Shown here piece after piece: positions 23,067 through 34,113 of a stretch of DNA of 64,000 nt (positions are counted from its first letter, which is position 1; every line of letters starts with the position of its first letter). The translations under genes were made by a program, and so were the position numbers. Source of the stretch: Candidula unifasciata (taxonomy: Eukaryota; Mollusca; Gastropoda; Stylommatophora; Geomitridae); assembly GCA_905116865.2 (NCBI GenBank), contig CAJHNH020006890.1:1708843-1772842 (forward strand), written 5' to 3'. The notes beneath the pieces were generated by a model, which saw only the letters and a program-made list of their open reading frames with translations, was not told where the DNA came from and made no database searches.

Positions 23067-24194
23067 ATGAATCAACAATCTAGTATAGTTGTTAGTAGTC
23101 AAAACGAGAGCAGGCCCCAGAACCCTGTAGGCGACTCTCTTTACCAAGACATTGAGGATGTATTATTCATTTATGTCCCCCTACTCTTATCATTGTTGGG
23201 TGCCACCAGCAACCTGGTAAACATATGGATTTTCTGGAAACTGGGGTTCAAAGACAGTATGAGCGTAAATATATTCGCCCTGTCGTTAACAGACTTTCTC
23301 ACGACATTCATACAGACGGTGGTGTGTCTGTGTTACATGACCAGTAAATTTTATCCGGATAGTATTATCGATGCTTGGTCGCTAGGAAACTTTGCTTTTC
23401 AGTGGATGGAGAACGCTATATATTTAATCTCCTGTTGGATAACTGCGGTGATAAGCATAGAAAGATGCTGCTGTGTCGTTTTCCCATTCAAGGTGAAACG
23501 AATCTTTACAAAATACCGCAGCATCATTGCTTTATTGGCAATCTACATTTTACACATTGGGCTTCACGTTCTTGTATATGTCGTGCATAAAATGGAATGG
23601 ACGGAAGTTTTTGCCCAGTTACCACCAGGTAGTAACATGACCAAGCCACCAGTGAGACTGTTTACAGCAGTGGCTTCTGAGGAGACCGCTGGAATAGAAG
23701 AAATATTCAATATCATAGTCAGCATGGCGTTCTCAGACGTGTCATTCATCATCGTGATCGTATGTACTGTCTGGATGATACACAAGTTACAGGCCACGGC
23801 AACAATAAGACAACCTGTGTCTTCAAAGCTTTCAGAAAGCGAGCCTCAACAGTCACAGTTATCCACCAAGGAGAGAAGGCTCGTTAAAGTGGCCTTAGCA
23901 TTAGCGATAACATTAACTCTTTGTAGCCTGCCTAGAGTCATTGTTGTCATTGTTCAGAGTTCCTTGCCACCTGAACACGTGAGCTCACTACGACATGAAC
24001 ATATTACTTCAGTGGCACGAGCTATTTCCATCATGTGGGCTGTGGCTTATATTTTCACCACATTCGGGTCTTCTATTACAATCTTCGTCTATTTAGTTCT
24101 GAATAATAATTTTAGAACTATATTTCTTAGAACTTTTAATTTTACAGGCAGATGTACCGGTTATAGAGAGCAGTTGTTACAATCCACATCGTAA
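23067..24194 (+). CDS. Chemosensory-type class-A GPCR, gastropod family (GPCR 1)
   Basis: A 375-residue single-exon seven-helix receptor in the plasma membrane, probably detecting water- or food-borne chemicals (family inference; ligand unknown). Likely helices: 33-57, 67-92, 106-130, 152-173, 214-238, 273-297 and 317-345. Motifs: GATSNLVNI in helix 1, LSLTD in helix 2, an ERC triad (132-134) where most class-A receptors have DRY, then VVFPFKVKRIFTK; helix 7 has SSITIFVYLVLNNNFR in place of NPxxY. N-glycosylation sequons are at N13 (N-terminus) and N190 (second extracellular loop). The start ATG has A at -3. The frame is intact with no introns. An AATAAA lies at about 24679, beyond an 82-bp tandem repeat. 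Confidence 0.9.
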   Translation: MNQQSSIVVSSQNESRPQNPVGDSLYQDIEDVLFIYVPLLLSLLGATSNLVNIWIFWKLGFKDSMSVNIFALSLTDFLTTFIQTVVCLCYMTSKFYPDSIIDAWSLGNFAFQWMENAIYLISCWITAVISIERCCCVVFPFKVKRIFTKYRSIIALLAIYILHIGLHVLVYVVHKMEWTEVFAQLPPGSNMTKPPVRLFTAVASEETAGIEEIFNIIVSMAFSDVSFIIVIVCTVWMIHKLQATATIRQPVSSKLSESEPQQSQLSTKERRLVKVALALAITLTLCSLPRVIVVIVQSSLPPEHVSSLRHEHITSVARAISIMWAVAYIFTTFGSSITIFVYLVLNNNFRTIFLRTFNFTGRCTGYREQLLQSTS

Positions 24195-24276
24195 CTAAAT
24201 AATGGATTTTCATGGAGGTCTAATGGGTTGCCTTCTGATTTGTTATTGTTGACAAGAGTTCGGAAGCATAGTAGCA

Positions 24277-24606
24277 AGACTTGGACTTGAGTGCGACTTT
24301 AGTTGTGTAATTAACTACTTGCGTCATGACATGGGGTTTTGTCCAGGTTCTGGCGACTCAACTTGAACTTGAGTGCGACTTTAATTGTGTAATTAACTAC
24401 TTGCGTCATGACATGGGTATTGTCCAGGTTCTAGCAACTCAACTTGAACTTGAGTGCGACTTTAGTTGTGTAATTAACTACTTGCGTCATGACATGGGGT
24501 ATTGTCCAGGTTCTAGCAACTCGACTGGGACTTGAGTGCGACTTTAGTTGTGTAATTAACTACTTCCGTCATGACATGGGGTATTGTCCAGGGACTGGCA
24601 ACTCGA
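24277..24606. repeat. Tandem repeat, ~82-bp unit, 4 copies
   Basis: Units contain GACTTGAGTGCGACTTTAGT and ACTACTTGCGTCATGACATG. The array starts ~80 bp after the GPCR 1 stop and may form part of its 3' UTR. Confidence 0.93.
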
Positions 24607-25440
24607 CCTGCGACATTATCTTCACTGACTTGACACGACTGGTTTTTCGTGGTTGGTCACTGTGAGGTTTGGTGATCAAATAAAACAATAATACAATAAC
24701 CTCTCAGTTTTCTGCAAATCTGTTAAAATAACAATACCTTCAAAATGCAATTGCTTGCATTCAGTTGAGCTATTTACATAGACAGACTACATCTTTGGCT
24801 TCTTTTGGGTGTGGTGAGAAAGGGGGGAGGGGTAAGAGGGCGATGGTGGTCGAAAGGACTAACAAGTTTAACCCCTAAGCATTGTGCAATGCACGACTTA
24901 CAAATGACTTGAAACATGAAGTGACTTGACTTGGGAACTCGACGGAAGCATTTTTGGTGACTGGGGCTTGGTGGCAATGAATTGGGACTCTACGTGGACT
25001 TGAAAAGTGGCGACAGTTTAACTTCTGTAACTGACTTAGGAGCTCCGAGTTCTGCCCCGCCTACATAGATACTAATCACTGACCAGAGAAGTAAAGGCAG
25101 CATATGTGTGCTCTACCAGATCACACATCTAGTGCCTGTTGTTCTAAGAAAACATGAGTCAAGCAGTGTTATGTTTGGCGGGTCACTGGTATGTGAAAGG
25201 TTCGGTACACACGTAGTTTCTTAGCATAGAGCCTGCACAACTAATAGTTATAGGTAACATGGAGACACTCCGCTGTCTACGGTAATACGAGTTCTAATGG
25301 AGGTAGAAGAAGACACTTGAATTTAAGAAGTAGGACTCCGGAGTGTGAAAAAAAAAAGGAAAAAGCGGGGGGGGGGGGGGGGGGGGGGTAGAAAATTGCA
25401 GACAGACTCAAAGATTGCAAACGAGGTCATGCCTTATAGT
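24607..25440. other. No gene; G run at 25366-25388
   Basis: No coding motif is seen. The poly-G run is preceded by an A-rich tract. Confidence 0.45.
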
Positions 25441-25449
25441 ATCTGCAGA

Positions 25450-25835
25450 CAGGGGGTTGAGTGGTCTCGGGGCATGGTATCCCCCTCGAGTGCTAGAAAT
25501 TCCGGGTTCAATGACCGGTAAGGACTGGGATTTTTTAATGTGGACTTGGACTTCTAGTATTTTCATTGGTCTCTGGGTAGTGAGATCGGACGCCCGTGTG
25601 CATTGTTGCTCACGTAATAAATGCCTTGGCAGTTAGAAATCAACAAAAGCAGCCGAACGCCGCTGCCCGGGCAAAAGTCAGAGTTAAAAATCTACCCAAA
25701 GTATTTCAGGATCCTCGCCGGTGTTACAGAACCTGTGCACTGTGCTGTGCTTCTTCGGATTTGAGTTAGATGAACTAGTCAGCACTTATGGGTTACTACC
25801 CGTGTTCTATGATACTGATTCGTTGCTCAAACTTC
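25450..25835 (+). repeat. tRNA-like SINE (family 1), copy 2
   Basis: It starts with GGGTTGAGTGGTCTCGG (box A-like) and has TCCGGGTTCAATGACC (box B-like). The shared body follows with TGGTCTCTGGGTAGTGAGAT and TTTCAGGATCCTCGCCGG. Confidence 0.85.
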
Positions 25836-26103
25836 AAACAAACTTCAAGTATCTGCAGACAAGAAACACCTCTTGCATGAAGCCTTAGGCAGAGCTAAAA
25901 GTCACTTACTGAAAAGAGGAAGGTCTTGGATGGCGCAGACAGAAGACACAAATGGACTTGCGTGACTGCTTGAAAATATTTAAATATTTGGCGAAGAGAG
26001 GAGTGGGTCACAGTGGTCAGCGGCGGTCAGGCTTTGTAGGGTTCAGATCACATTAGGCCAGGAGTGCAGACACTGACCAGCGGTCCCCGCAGAATCAGAA
26101 ATG

Positions 26104-26292
26104 TAACAACTGATTCCCAACAGTTCCTACCAACAACTGATTCTCAACAGTTCCTACAAACAACTGATTCCCAACAGTTCCTACCAACAACTGATTCCCA
26201 ACTGTTCCTACCAACAACTGATTCCCAACAGTTCCTACCAACAACTGATTCCCAACAGTTCCTACCAACAACTGATTCCCAACAGTTCCAAC
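26104..26292. repeat. Minisatellite, 24-bp unit, ~8 copies
   Basis: The unit is CAACTGATTCCCAACAGTTC plus CTAC. In one frame it encodes repeats of TTDSQQFL, but it has no start context of its own and runs into LINE debris. Confidence 0.93.
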
Positions 26293-26295
26293 CAT

Positions 26296-26950
26296 GTGAT
26301 GAGATTCATCGACGCCGATGGTTCTGCATTGAAAGGCAAAAGAAGTGTACGAGAGTTCATATCAAAAGCAAGTGGACGACCCATAGCGCAAAGAACGCCT
26401 TCTCCAGATATCCGGAGAAAGCCTTAGCGCAACAAAGCCTGGCAGATGATATCAGAACATCTATTTTAAGTATGGAGGTACAGGCAACAGCTGCAGCCTT
26501 CCGCCGGATTGAGAACCAGCTGTAAAAACATGCTGGGATTGTAACTGACTCACAAAGCATGTTGAGAAAGGTAGAGACAGTTATGCTTCGTGCAGAGTGC
26601 CTAGTATCACATCAGAGGTTAAGGATAGTTTGCATCCTATGAATATTTTCTCTGTGGCATGCAGATGTGTTGGGAAACGAACAGGCAAACCACTGGCTAG
26701 TTTTGCACGACTCAGTGGAATATTACCGCATGATAATCTTGCTATGTGAGTGAATGAACTGTGTGGAGGCACAGTTGGATCACCATGATCTGAAGGGAAT
26801 GATACAACGGGAAGCAACCAGGAGATCTAGTCAACGCTCCACACTCTGGCGACACACAAGACGGACATACATTCAGAGCTGGAAAACTTCACTGGCTGCT
26901 GAAAATGAGGAGGAAGCGCTTACAGAAATGTCCCAAGTGCTGTGATATCA
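26296..26950 (+). pseudogene. LINE RNase H domain and C-terminus, frameshifted
   Basis: Recognisable blocks are DADGSALKGK, SMEVQATAAAFRRIENQL, then in another frame the VTDSQSMLRKVE block, and finally NCVEAQLDHHDLKGM and SSQRSTLWRHTRR. This is the order expected for RNase H followed by the C-terminal region of an RNase H-bearing LINE. Frames 26064-26525 and 26754-26945 each cover only part. It lies directly upstream of RTE-1 and in the same orientation. Confidence 0.75.
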
Positions 26951-27076
26951 GTTCCTGAAACTCAACTTTGCTCAACGTAAGGACAAGACTGGCAAGCTTT
27001 TGTCTGTCCTCTCTTGTCAAAATGCTTCCAGATCACCCAATGTACCATTTATTTCAAGAGAGTACTAACATTTTGA

Positions 27077-29062
27077 CCTGTTATAGCTGCGTGGCAAAAA
27101 TTTAAGAACACTCTTCTGAACTGCCTAACAACACTCTGTGGTATTAGATACACAGGAGGAACGTTCAGGAAAAGAACAGCATGGTGGAATAATAAAGTAA
27201 AACAAGCAGTGAAATGTAAAAAGGAGCAATACAAGAAATGGCTAAGATCCCGCTCAGATGACGATTATATCAAGTACAGAATTGCCAGGCGACAATCTGC
27301 AAGAGAAATTAAACAATCCAAGGAAACATCCTGGATCATGTATGGGGAAAATCTTACCAAAATCTGTGCTAAATCTAGTAGACAGTTTTACAAAACCATT
27401 GCAAAAATGAGGACTAGAGATGAACCATTCCAGCCATCTGAATATGTCAATGATAGTCAAGGCAAACCCATACATGAGGAGGGCAAGATCAGAGAAAGGT
27501 GGAAAGAATATTTTCAGACTCTTCTGAATGTAACAGGAAATGAGGAAACAGTACCATTCACACCCAGATGTACAAACGAGGAACAGCCTATAATAATCGA
27601 ACAAGAAGTCAGAGAAGCAATCAGATGCAGTCCCAAAAATAAGGCATCAGGTGTTGATGGAATATCAGCCGAGGCAATACAGGCTTGTGGAGAAATTGGA
27701 GTCACCTGGCTACTCCACATATTTAGGAAAGCCTGGAATGAAAGAACTGTACCAATAGACTGGCAAAGAGCCCTTATAGTCCCAATTTGGAAAAGAAAAG
27801 GCAATAAGCAAGATTGTAACAATTACAGAGGCATCTCCCTTCTAAGCCACGTAGGAAAAATGTTTGCCAAAATTCTGGAACAACGAATTAGATCCGTTGT
27901 AGAACCGATCCTGAGCCCATCACAGGTCGGATTTAGGAAAGGAAGAGGGTGTACTGACGCTATTTTTGCTTTAAGACAAGTTAGCGAAAAGACAATAGAA
28001 CACAGACACCAAATGAACATCGCTTTCATAGATCAAGAAAAAGCTTTCGATAGAGTAAAAATAAATTTATTATGGAAAGTTCTTGAAAACTACGATATAA
28101 ATGGAACAATTTTAGATTGTGTTAGGGCTATTTATAGACAAAGTGAAAGCGCCATTAGAACAAGAGCTGGCATCACAGACTGGTTCCCAGTAACATCAGG
28201 AGTAAAACAAGGTTGTGTATTATCACCTTTACTTTTCATAATATTTATGGACAATATAAATAAAATAGACATAACACCAACAGATGTCGATAAACAGGAG
28301 GACTTCAATGAGCTGCTCTTTGCCGACGATCAATGCATATTTCACAGTGATAGTAAACAGCTGCAAGACCACATGAACCTACTACACGACAGTTGCCTCA
28401 AGCATCATATGAAGATCAATACTGAAAAGACAGAAGTCATGAGCATAAGTAGAGAGCAACAGACCATCGACATAAAGATTCTAGATCACAGCCTAAAACA
28501 AGTGCAAGAATTTAAATACCTGGGAAGTATCTTTACATCCAATGGTAAAATAGACAGAGAGATCGAAGCAAGAATCCAACAAGCCAACAATGTCGCATAC
28601 CAGCTTGCCCCAATTTTAAAACACCCTGCTGTCCCAGCTGAGATAAAAAGACAAATTATAAATACAATCTTTATACCGACATTAGGTTATCAATGTCAGA
28701 CTTGGACATTAACAAAAGAACATGAGAGAAGACTAACCACCTGTGAAATGAGATGTTTGAGAATGGCTGCGAATAAAACCAGAAGAGATCGAGTGAGAAA
28801 CGATGTGATTACAAGAACTATTGGAACCATACCCATCGTTAAATTTATTGAGAAGCAAAGAATGAAATGGTTTGGTCACCTAATGAGAATGGAACCAACA
28901 ATGCCAGCATCAAGAGCATACAACATGAAAATCGAAACAACAAGAGGCAGGGGAAGACCAAGAAGAAGATGGATTGAAGGAGTCACGGACAACTTGAGAC
29001 TTCATAACATCACGGCATATGAAGCGACTGAGCGCGCCATGGCTCGGTTGCCGATCATCTGA
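27077..29062 (+). pseudogene. RTE-1 LINE reverse transcriptase (long open frame, endonuclease missing)
   Basis: This is the longest frame in the window: ~661 residues, open from 27077 after a TGA at 27074, with no upstream ATG, so the true start is lost. Order: AWWNNKVKQAV (pre-RT), NKASGVDGISAEAI, NNYRGISLLSHVGKMF, QVGFRKGRGCTDAIF, FIDQEKAFDRV (first catalytic Asp), VKQGCVLSPLLF, LLFADDQCIF (FADD catalytic pair at 28319-28330), FKYLGSIFTSNGK, RMKWFGHLMRME and RGRGRPRRRWIEG. It would copy LINE RNA by target-primed reverse transcription. The RT core looks intact, but the N-terminal endonuclease is absent, so it is probably immobile. The 3' end is near 29107; a related 3' end lies at 58170-58355. 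Confidence 0.9.
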
Positions 29063-29189
29063 TAGACTGCGACGCCTAGCGGCACAAGCAGATTTTGACA
29101 AAAGAAGATAGCTGATGTACAATTTCAAGTTTCAAGGCATGATGTTTACAACAAATTCTTGACTATGCTGTGATAAGTAGTTAGTGAGG

Positions 29190-29400
29190 ACTGAGGACTA
29201 TCATCACAGCAATCCAGTCAGATAAAATGGTACTCCAATATCCTCAAAAAATATCTGCACAAGCGTTCAACGAAGGATTACAATCGTTCTATGTTTAATA
29301 AAATCAAACTCCTTGTGCTGTTAGATACATTTTTATGTTAGGCAGCTCCAGGTTGCAACCTTACACCCACCAACCTGAACGAGATAACTGAATATTCAAA
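29190..29400 (-). pseudogene. 3' end of the RNase H LINE family seen at 5.3-6.0 kb
   Basis: It matches 5321-5520 in order: ATCATCACAGCAATCCAGTC, CTCCAATATCCTC and GGCAGCTCCAGGTTGCA. It is the reverse-strand C-terminus and 3' UTR, with no open frame. Confidence 0.65.
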
Positions 29401-30560
29401 ATGAATTTTTTTCAGGCAGAATGTGTATTCAGATAATTCAGAAAATGTAGAGTAGAATAGCCTGGCTTCTGAGATATGAAATAATAAAAAAAGTGAAAAT
29501 TATATACAATCTTACCTGGGAAAATTCAAGAAATCTGCCAAAAAAGACTCACACACTTAGACTTTAGTAGTGTAGCTCTTTTACGTTGACATGCTGCCCG
29601 CAGAATGAATTAGTTTTCAGATCCTTAGCTGATCTAGCTAGTCTTTCCTCTCATCTCAATTAGCAGAGTTTAGCGGCTCCCTTTAAACTGTATCAAACTT
29701 CTTCCTGCTTGTAATGATTCATTGTTTCCTTTGTTTCATTTTTATAAACTATGCTGAATGGGTGGTCTAAAAAAAAAAAAAAAAAAAAAATAATGTGTTC
29801 GAGTGAACAGACTAAGTGTCGAGTTGAAGTAAACACGAACTTTACGAGGCAAGCATGAATTTAGCGAAGGTGGCCACATGTCGCGAGAAACAGATAGTGC
29901 GAGGAATGTGTCTGAACATTCTAGAACGAAAGAAAGAGGCTATTTAAGCCATGATTAACTGAGTAAGTCTTGGAAAGTGGTTGGAACTTTTATTTTTTTT
30001 TTCTTAAAAGGAATCGGAGTAAGTCTAGTCTTGTTTCGATTCGGTCTTGATGGAGGTTGACGTACGAGGAGCAAATGAATCCTGAAGTGAGAGAGTGATT
30101 GTTTTAACTTCCCAAAGTGGGTGAAACCTGGCTAATGAATCCATGACGTTACGGAATTGAAGAATACAAGGAAGATGCTATTCATGTACTGTTCCTGATA
30201 TTGTTTGTGAATCTGCATCGTGCTAGCGTGGGATGAAGAGACAGTATACACCCGCATGATTGTTCAAGTTCCAACATGCTGGTGAATATGCCTCGGACTC
30301 TTGCCCCGTTTTTCCTCTGACATTGTCTTAAGCTAGAGGACATCGTTGCAGAAAAAACTGAAATGTTATCACCTGTCTGGTGTTTTCTCAACGTGTGTTC
30401 CAGTTTGCTGTGTATTCGAGAATGTGTCAGAGAAGACTGCAAATGACTTGAGAGCCATAGATTCATTGCAGTAGGGAGGCTGGTCTCAGCGGGAAAATCC
30501 TGAGGCTGTAAACATTGGTATCGATTACAGTCGGAGGAAAGCCCACAATTATGTTTTTTG
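29401..30560. other. No gene; A23 run near 29770
   Basis: A block (CTGAATGGGTGG, then GTGAAC...GAACTTTACG) is shared with the insert at 12.8 kb, so part is dispersed repeat. The frame at 30182-30466 (-) has no recognised domain. Confidence 0.4.
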
Positions 30561-30575
30561 GATCAGCAACAGACA

Positions 30576-30812
30576 TGCTAAAGAACTACTATCAATAATA
30601 GTGGTATAAGCTCTCGACTACGTAGCAGAGGAATGCAGCTGTGAGTTTACGTTAGTACGAGTGTCAGTCTTCACACAAGAAACAAAACTTACAGAATTGA
30701 TGATGCCCTGATCGACTATGATCTGTTGAAGAACTACTGTGAATAATAGTGTTGGAAGCTGTCGACTGCATAGCAGAGGAATGCAACTGTAAGTTTATGA
30801 TAGTACGATTGT
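30576..30812. repeat. Direct duplication, ~90-bp unit, 148-bp spacing
   Basis: 30576-30664 and 30724-30812 both contain AAGAACTACT and GCAGAGGAATGCA and end with TTAGTACGA- or TAGTACGA-type sequence. Confidence 0.8.
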
Positions 30813-30889
30813 CTTGAAACTATGTCTACATTATATTTCTTAACATCTTGTCAACGATCGTCTGATGACTTTGTGAGAAAAGTATTGCC

Positions 30890-31308
30890 GTCACTTCCTG
30901 GAAACATATTAGGGAGGATTATTCTGGAAAGACTGAAAGGTGCTTTTGATAAAAACTAAGGTTTTTGGCCTAACCGATTCTATGTTGACCAGATAGCCAC
31001 ATAAGTATAATAACAGAGCAGAGCATGGACTTGAATTCACCAATTTACATTGGATTCATAGACTATGAAAAATCTGTTGGCAGCATTGGTAGGGAATCTC
31101 TCTGGAAATTAATGGAGCACTATGGAATCACACAGAAAATTATTAATTTAGTAAAGGCAACATAAAAAGACACGAAATGTCGCGTTCTTTATGAGGGAAA
31201 GATAACATAAACATTTGAGATTAAAAACAGGTGTGTGACAGGGATGTCTTTTGTCGCCTCTCATGTTTGTACCGGTAAAAGACCGGATTTTAATGACAGC
31301 AACTGCTA
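30890..31308 (+). pseudogene. RTE-like reverse transcriptase, 5' part of interrupted copy
   Basis: Through frameshifts it reads an ILGRIILERLK-type block, DYEKSVGSIGRESLWKLMEH, and a KTGV-QGC-LSPL block. It stops at AACTGCTA (31301-31308). The same RT resumes at 31884 after a 575-bp insertion. Confidence 0.75.
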
Positions 31309-31883
31309 GTTAGTTATTTGGTTAGTTACGGTTCCGGCATCACAGCAAACGAGCTTGGCCCATAATTGCTCAACCGCCTATGCCAGTGATCCCAGTCACA
31401 AACTGGGTCAGATACGCAGATACTTCAAGTGAATGCAGTAGCCATACATAGTGTCCTTAGTCAGCAAAACACACACGATTTGATCTGGCAAACCATAAGG
31501 TGCCTACCTCCTAAAACACACTGGGAGATCTGGCGTCATCGGTGAAAATCAACGAATAGCTGGGCGAGTAGATTAAAACTATTCCTGACCATTCTCCACA
31601 GGTCCTCGGCTAAGTTGCAGCCAAGGCCAGCAAATAAATAGCAGCTGTAGCACACGCCTTGTCCCAGGAACACAACGAAGAAAAATACATCACCCATCAT
31701 TGCCATTATGTACGAATCTGGAATTCAGACAATAATCACAGGAGCGCTAAACTCAGTAGCTCCGGTTGCAAATCGGACTTCCACAATCTTGCAACATCGA
31801 AATTGGAGGAGAAACGGCGACGAGAACGGTTAACCTTAGGCAATTTCTCAACCGTCATCCATTTCCTATTAATGTCGAAACCG
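31309..31883. mobile_element. 575-bp insertion with 8-bp target duplication
   Basis: AACTGCTA flanks both ends (31301-31308 and 31884-31891), exactly where homology to the RT is broken. One end is GTTAGTTATTTGGTTAGTTA, which on the minus strand is a TAAC-rich tail. That suggests a retroelement 3' end pointing to lower coordinates. No domain is recognised. Confidence 0.65.
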
Positions 31884-32420
31884 GAACTGCTAAAACCAAG
31901 AACAGAATTCAGTGCTCCCCGACAAAACAGCTTAATGATCTGGACTTCGCCGATATTTCTCTTCTATCCCACTCACGGAATCAGATGGAAGATAAATTAT
32001 ACTTGAGATCACAATAACTACGTTTGAAAATTCATAAGGGAAAGAAAAGGACAATGAGAATACAAGTGATGTGTTTTTTCTTAATGGTATTCCAGTACAA
32101 GACGTAGATTCGCACACCTATTTGGGCGATGTAGATAAAGATGGGGAAACTGACAGAGATATTGAAACACGAAAACAAAATGCAAGAGCAAATTTCATAG
32201 CACTAGCAAATTTGTGGAGGTCAAAAGAAATTGAAACTAATTCTAAACTTCGAATTTTTAATTCTAATGTCAGATCAGCACTGTTGTATAGAGCGGAAGC
32301 ACGGAGAACAACTAAGGTGATTACTAAAGACTACATGTATTCATTAACTAGTACCTATGCAGAATAGACAGGTTGTCTTCAAAAACCTCCTTGGCTTCCT
32401 GGACGACCTAGCCTTAAATG
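31884..32420 (+). pseudogene. RTE-like reverse transcriptase, 3' part of interrupted copy
   Basis: The peptide LNDLDFADISLLSHSRNQME contains the catalytic FAD motif with the second Asp lost by indel. PVQDVDSHTYLGD, DIETRKQNARANF and LRIFNSNVRSALLYRAEARR follow, the standard post-catalytic region. Several frameshifts are present. Confidence 0.8.
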
Positions 32421-32929
32421 GATACAAGGAAAGTGCTTAGAAGTAAAGTTTTATTGACCACAAAGTGCCGATTGGTCAATACAATAAAGGTGAAGCCCTA
32501 AATGCTCACAAAAATCTGAAGGAGCGGAGACGGGTCATTTACATCAGTCAAGTCTATAAGCACTCAGATCCTATCTTTAGTGTATCCCTCAGAGTGTGGC
32601 GACTGATAACACTAGTTCTGTGTAGGTTTATAATTCTTCGTAAGCTACCTTCATAGCGCTCATGTTTGGCAACACCTCTTTTGACCTGAAGTTCTCGAAG
32701 AATTTTTAATTTTGCAGATTCATCATCGTTTCTGAATCATCTATCTGTCCTGCCTCCTTGAATCAATGAGAACCTTGGGCCGGTTCAGTGTTTGACCTGT
32801 ACCTACCGTGGCTTTATTGCTAGTTTTCTTCCTCTTATTCAAGAGATCCCTGACAGAAAAATTAAACTTATTCCTATCAGACTTTAACCATTGTCATCGA
32901 ACCCATCCTGGCTCGATCTTCTTAAGCAT
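32421..32929. other. No gene recognised
   Basis: No domain found. Short frames only. Confidence 0.4.
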
Positions 32930-33160
32930 GCTCGCAGAATCACTTAGAAAGCAAGCGTGGGAATAGGTCTGTCTGCACCCACATCCTTGCATTAGTTAAT
33001 ACTATCATTTCCATAGTCAGACTACTTGTAGTCGAGGCAAAGGCACTGCGGTTTTTAAACAGCTCTTCTTTCAAAAAGAACAGTGAAAGCTGAAGAGCAT
33101 CGTATATGCCGAATGACGGATTTACCGGTGTAAATAACTGCACCTCCATTAGCAGAATTT
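32930..33160 (-). pseudogene. LINE RNase H fragment
   Basis: The peptide AFASTTSSLTMEMIVLTNA closely resembles AFAVTTSSLTMET of the 5.3-6.0 kb element. It is surrounded by unreadable sequence. Confidence 0.5.
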
Positions 33161-33384
33161 TAAATAACTAAGGCTTGAGCTTTCGCCCCCACCACCAACG
33201 GGTTTTGTTTTCCGCAGTCTCTGTCCAGTTTTATGCAGACTGAAAAGGTACACACACCCAGCTGCTGCCATTCGTGTCCCATTTGTCACCAGCTACAATG
33301 TCCTCATGTAAATCTGTTAGTGAAAGACGCAATGTGGCAAAGAAGCAATCAGTATCAGGGTCTAGCACCAACATAACCACATAA

Positions 33385-33560
33385 CTAAAGATCCCCTTTT
33401 ACGCCTTAGGTGTATCGGGCATATAGAAAGAGCACCCATAATTTTATAGACCAATCGGCACTAGGTAGGTAATGTGGTCAGCATTACGCCTGCCGTCTGC
33501 ACTTTCCCAGCACAGTCATCCTGGTACCCATTTAAGGCTGGGTCGACCTGCGACACCCTG
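33385..33560 (-). repeat. tRNA-like SINE (family 2), 3' part
   Basis: The minus strand has GTCGACCCAGCCTTAAAT, GGCGTAATGCTGACCACATT and CACCTAAGGCGTAAAAGGGG, in the order seen at 56.3 kb. Confidence 0.75.
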
Positions 33561-33710
33561 TACCATGATAAAAATCCACTTACATAACCACATAAAAAAT
33601 AAATAATATCCCCAAGTTTAAGGTTGCTCCACGTATCAGATTTAATAAAGAACTTTTGCTAAATGTGCAACCAGAAATTATTTGGTTTTTACTTTTTATT
33701 GTTGTTGTTG

Positions 33711-33845
33711 TTGTTGCCTGGAGAGAATGAGGCACGAGAGTATAACCAGAGGATCTGGCCTGCTCAGTACACTTAGAGGAAAGGCAAGGGAGACATACAA
33801 CCAGATTGCACTGGCATGATGTCAATTCTTGACTCAACTCAGTTT
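33711..33845 (+). pseudogene. LINE C-terminal fragment (same family as 52.98 kb)
   Basis: It reads RGSGLLSTLRGKARETYNQI, a typical tail after RNase H. The nucleotide sequence shares CCTGGAGAGAATGA and following blocks with 52984-53190. Confidence 0.55.
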
Positions 33846-34069
33846 GTTTTCATAGTTCTCCTAACTCTTTACGTGTTCAACAAGTAACGTAAGGACGTCA
33901 CCTATTTTCTCATGTATTCTTGTCTGATGGAAGCCGAGATGGCGTCACAGCTGGACGCTTGCCTACAGGCTCGAATGGTTCCAATTTGCATCCGAGATGG
34001 ATTTTTTTCACAACTGATCTTGGCTCTCAAGTCTGCCAAACCAAAATATGGGTTAACAAAAAAAGAGTA

Positions 34070-34113
34070 AAAGTCCCTTTTCCACGCCTTTAAGCGTATA
34101 GGGCATGTAGGGC
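34070..34113 (-). repeat. SINE-2 3' end, separated from its 5' part by RTE-2
   Basis: The minus strand has ATGCCCTATACGCTTAAAGG followed by GAAAAGGGAC, the SINE-2 terminal block. The missing upstream part ends at 35604. Confidence 0.65.

Noticed and set aside
26064..26525. Secreted or structural repeat protein with TTDSQQFL repeats
   Set aside because: A 24-bp minisatellite in frame by chance, running into frameshifted LINE RNase H code.
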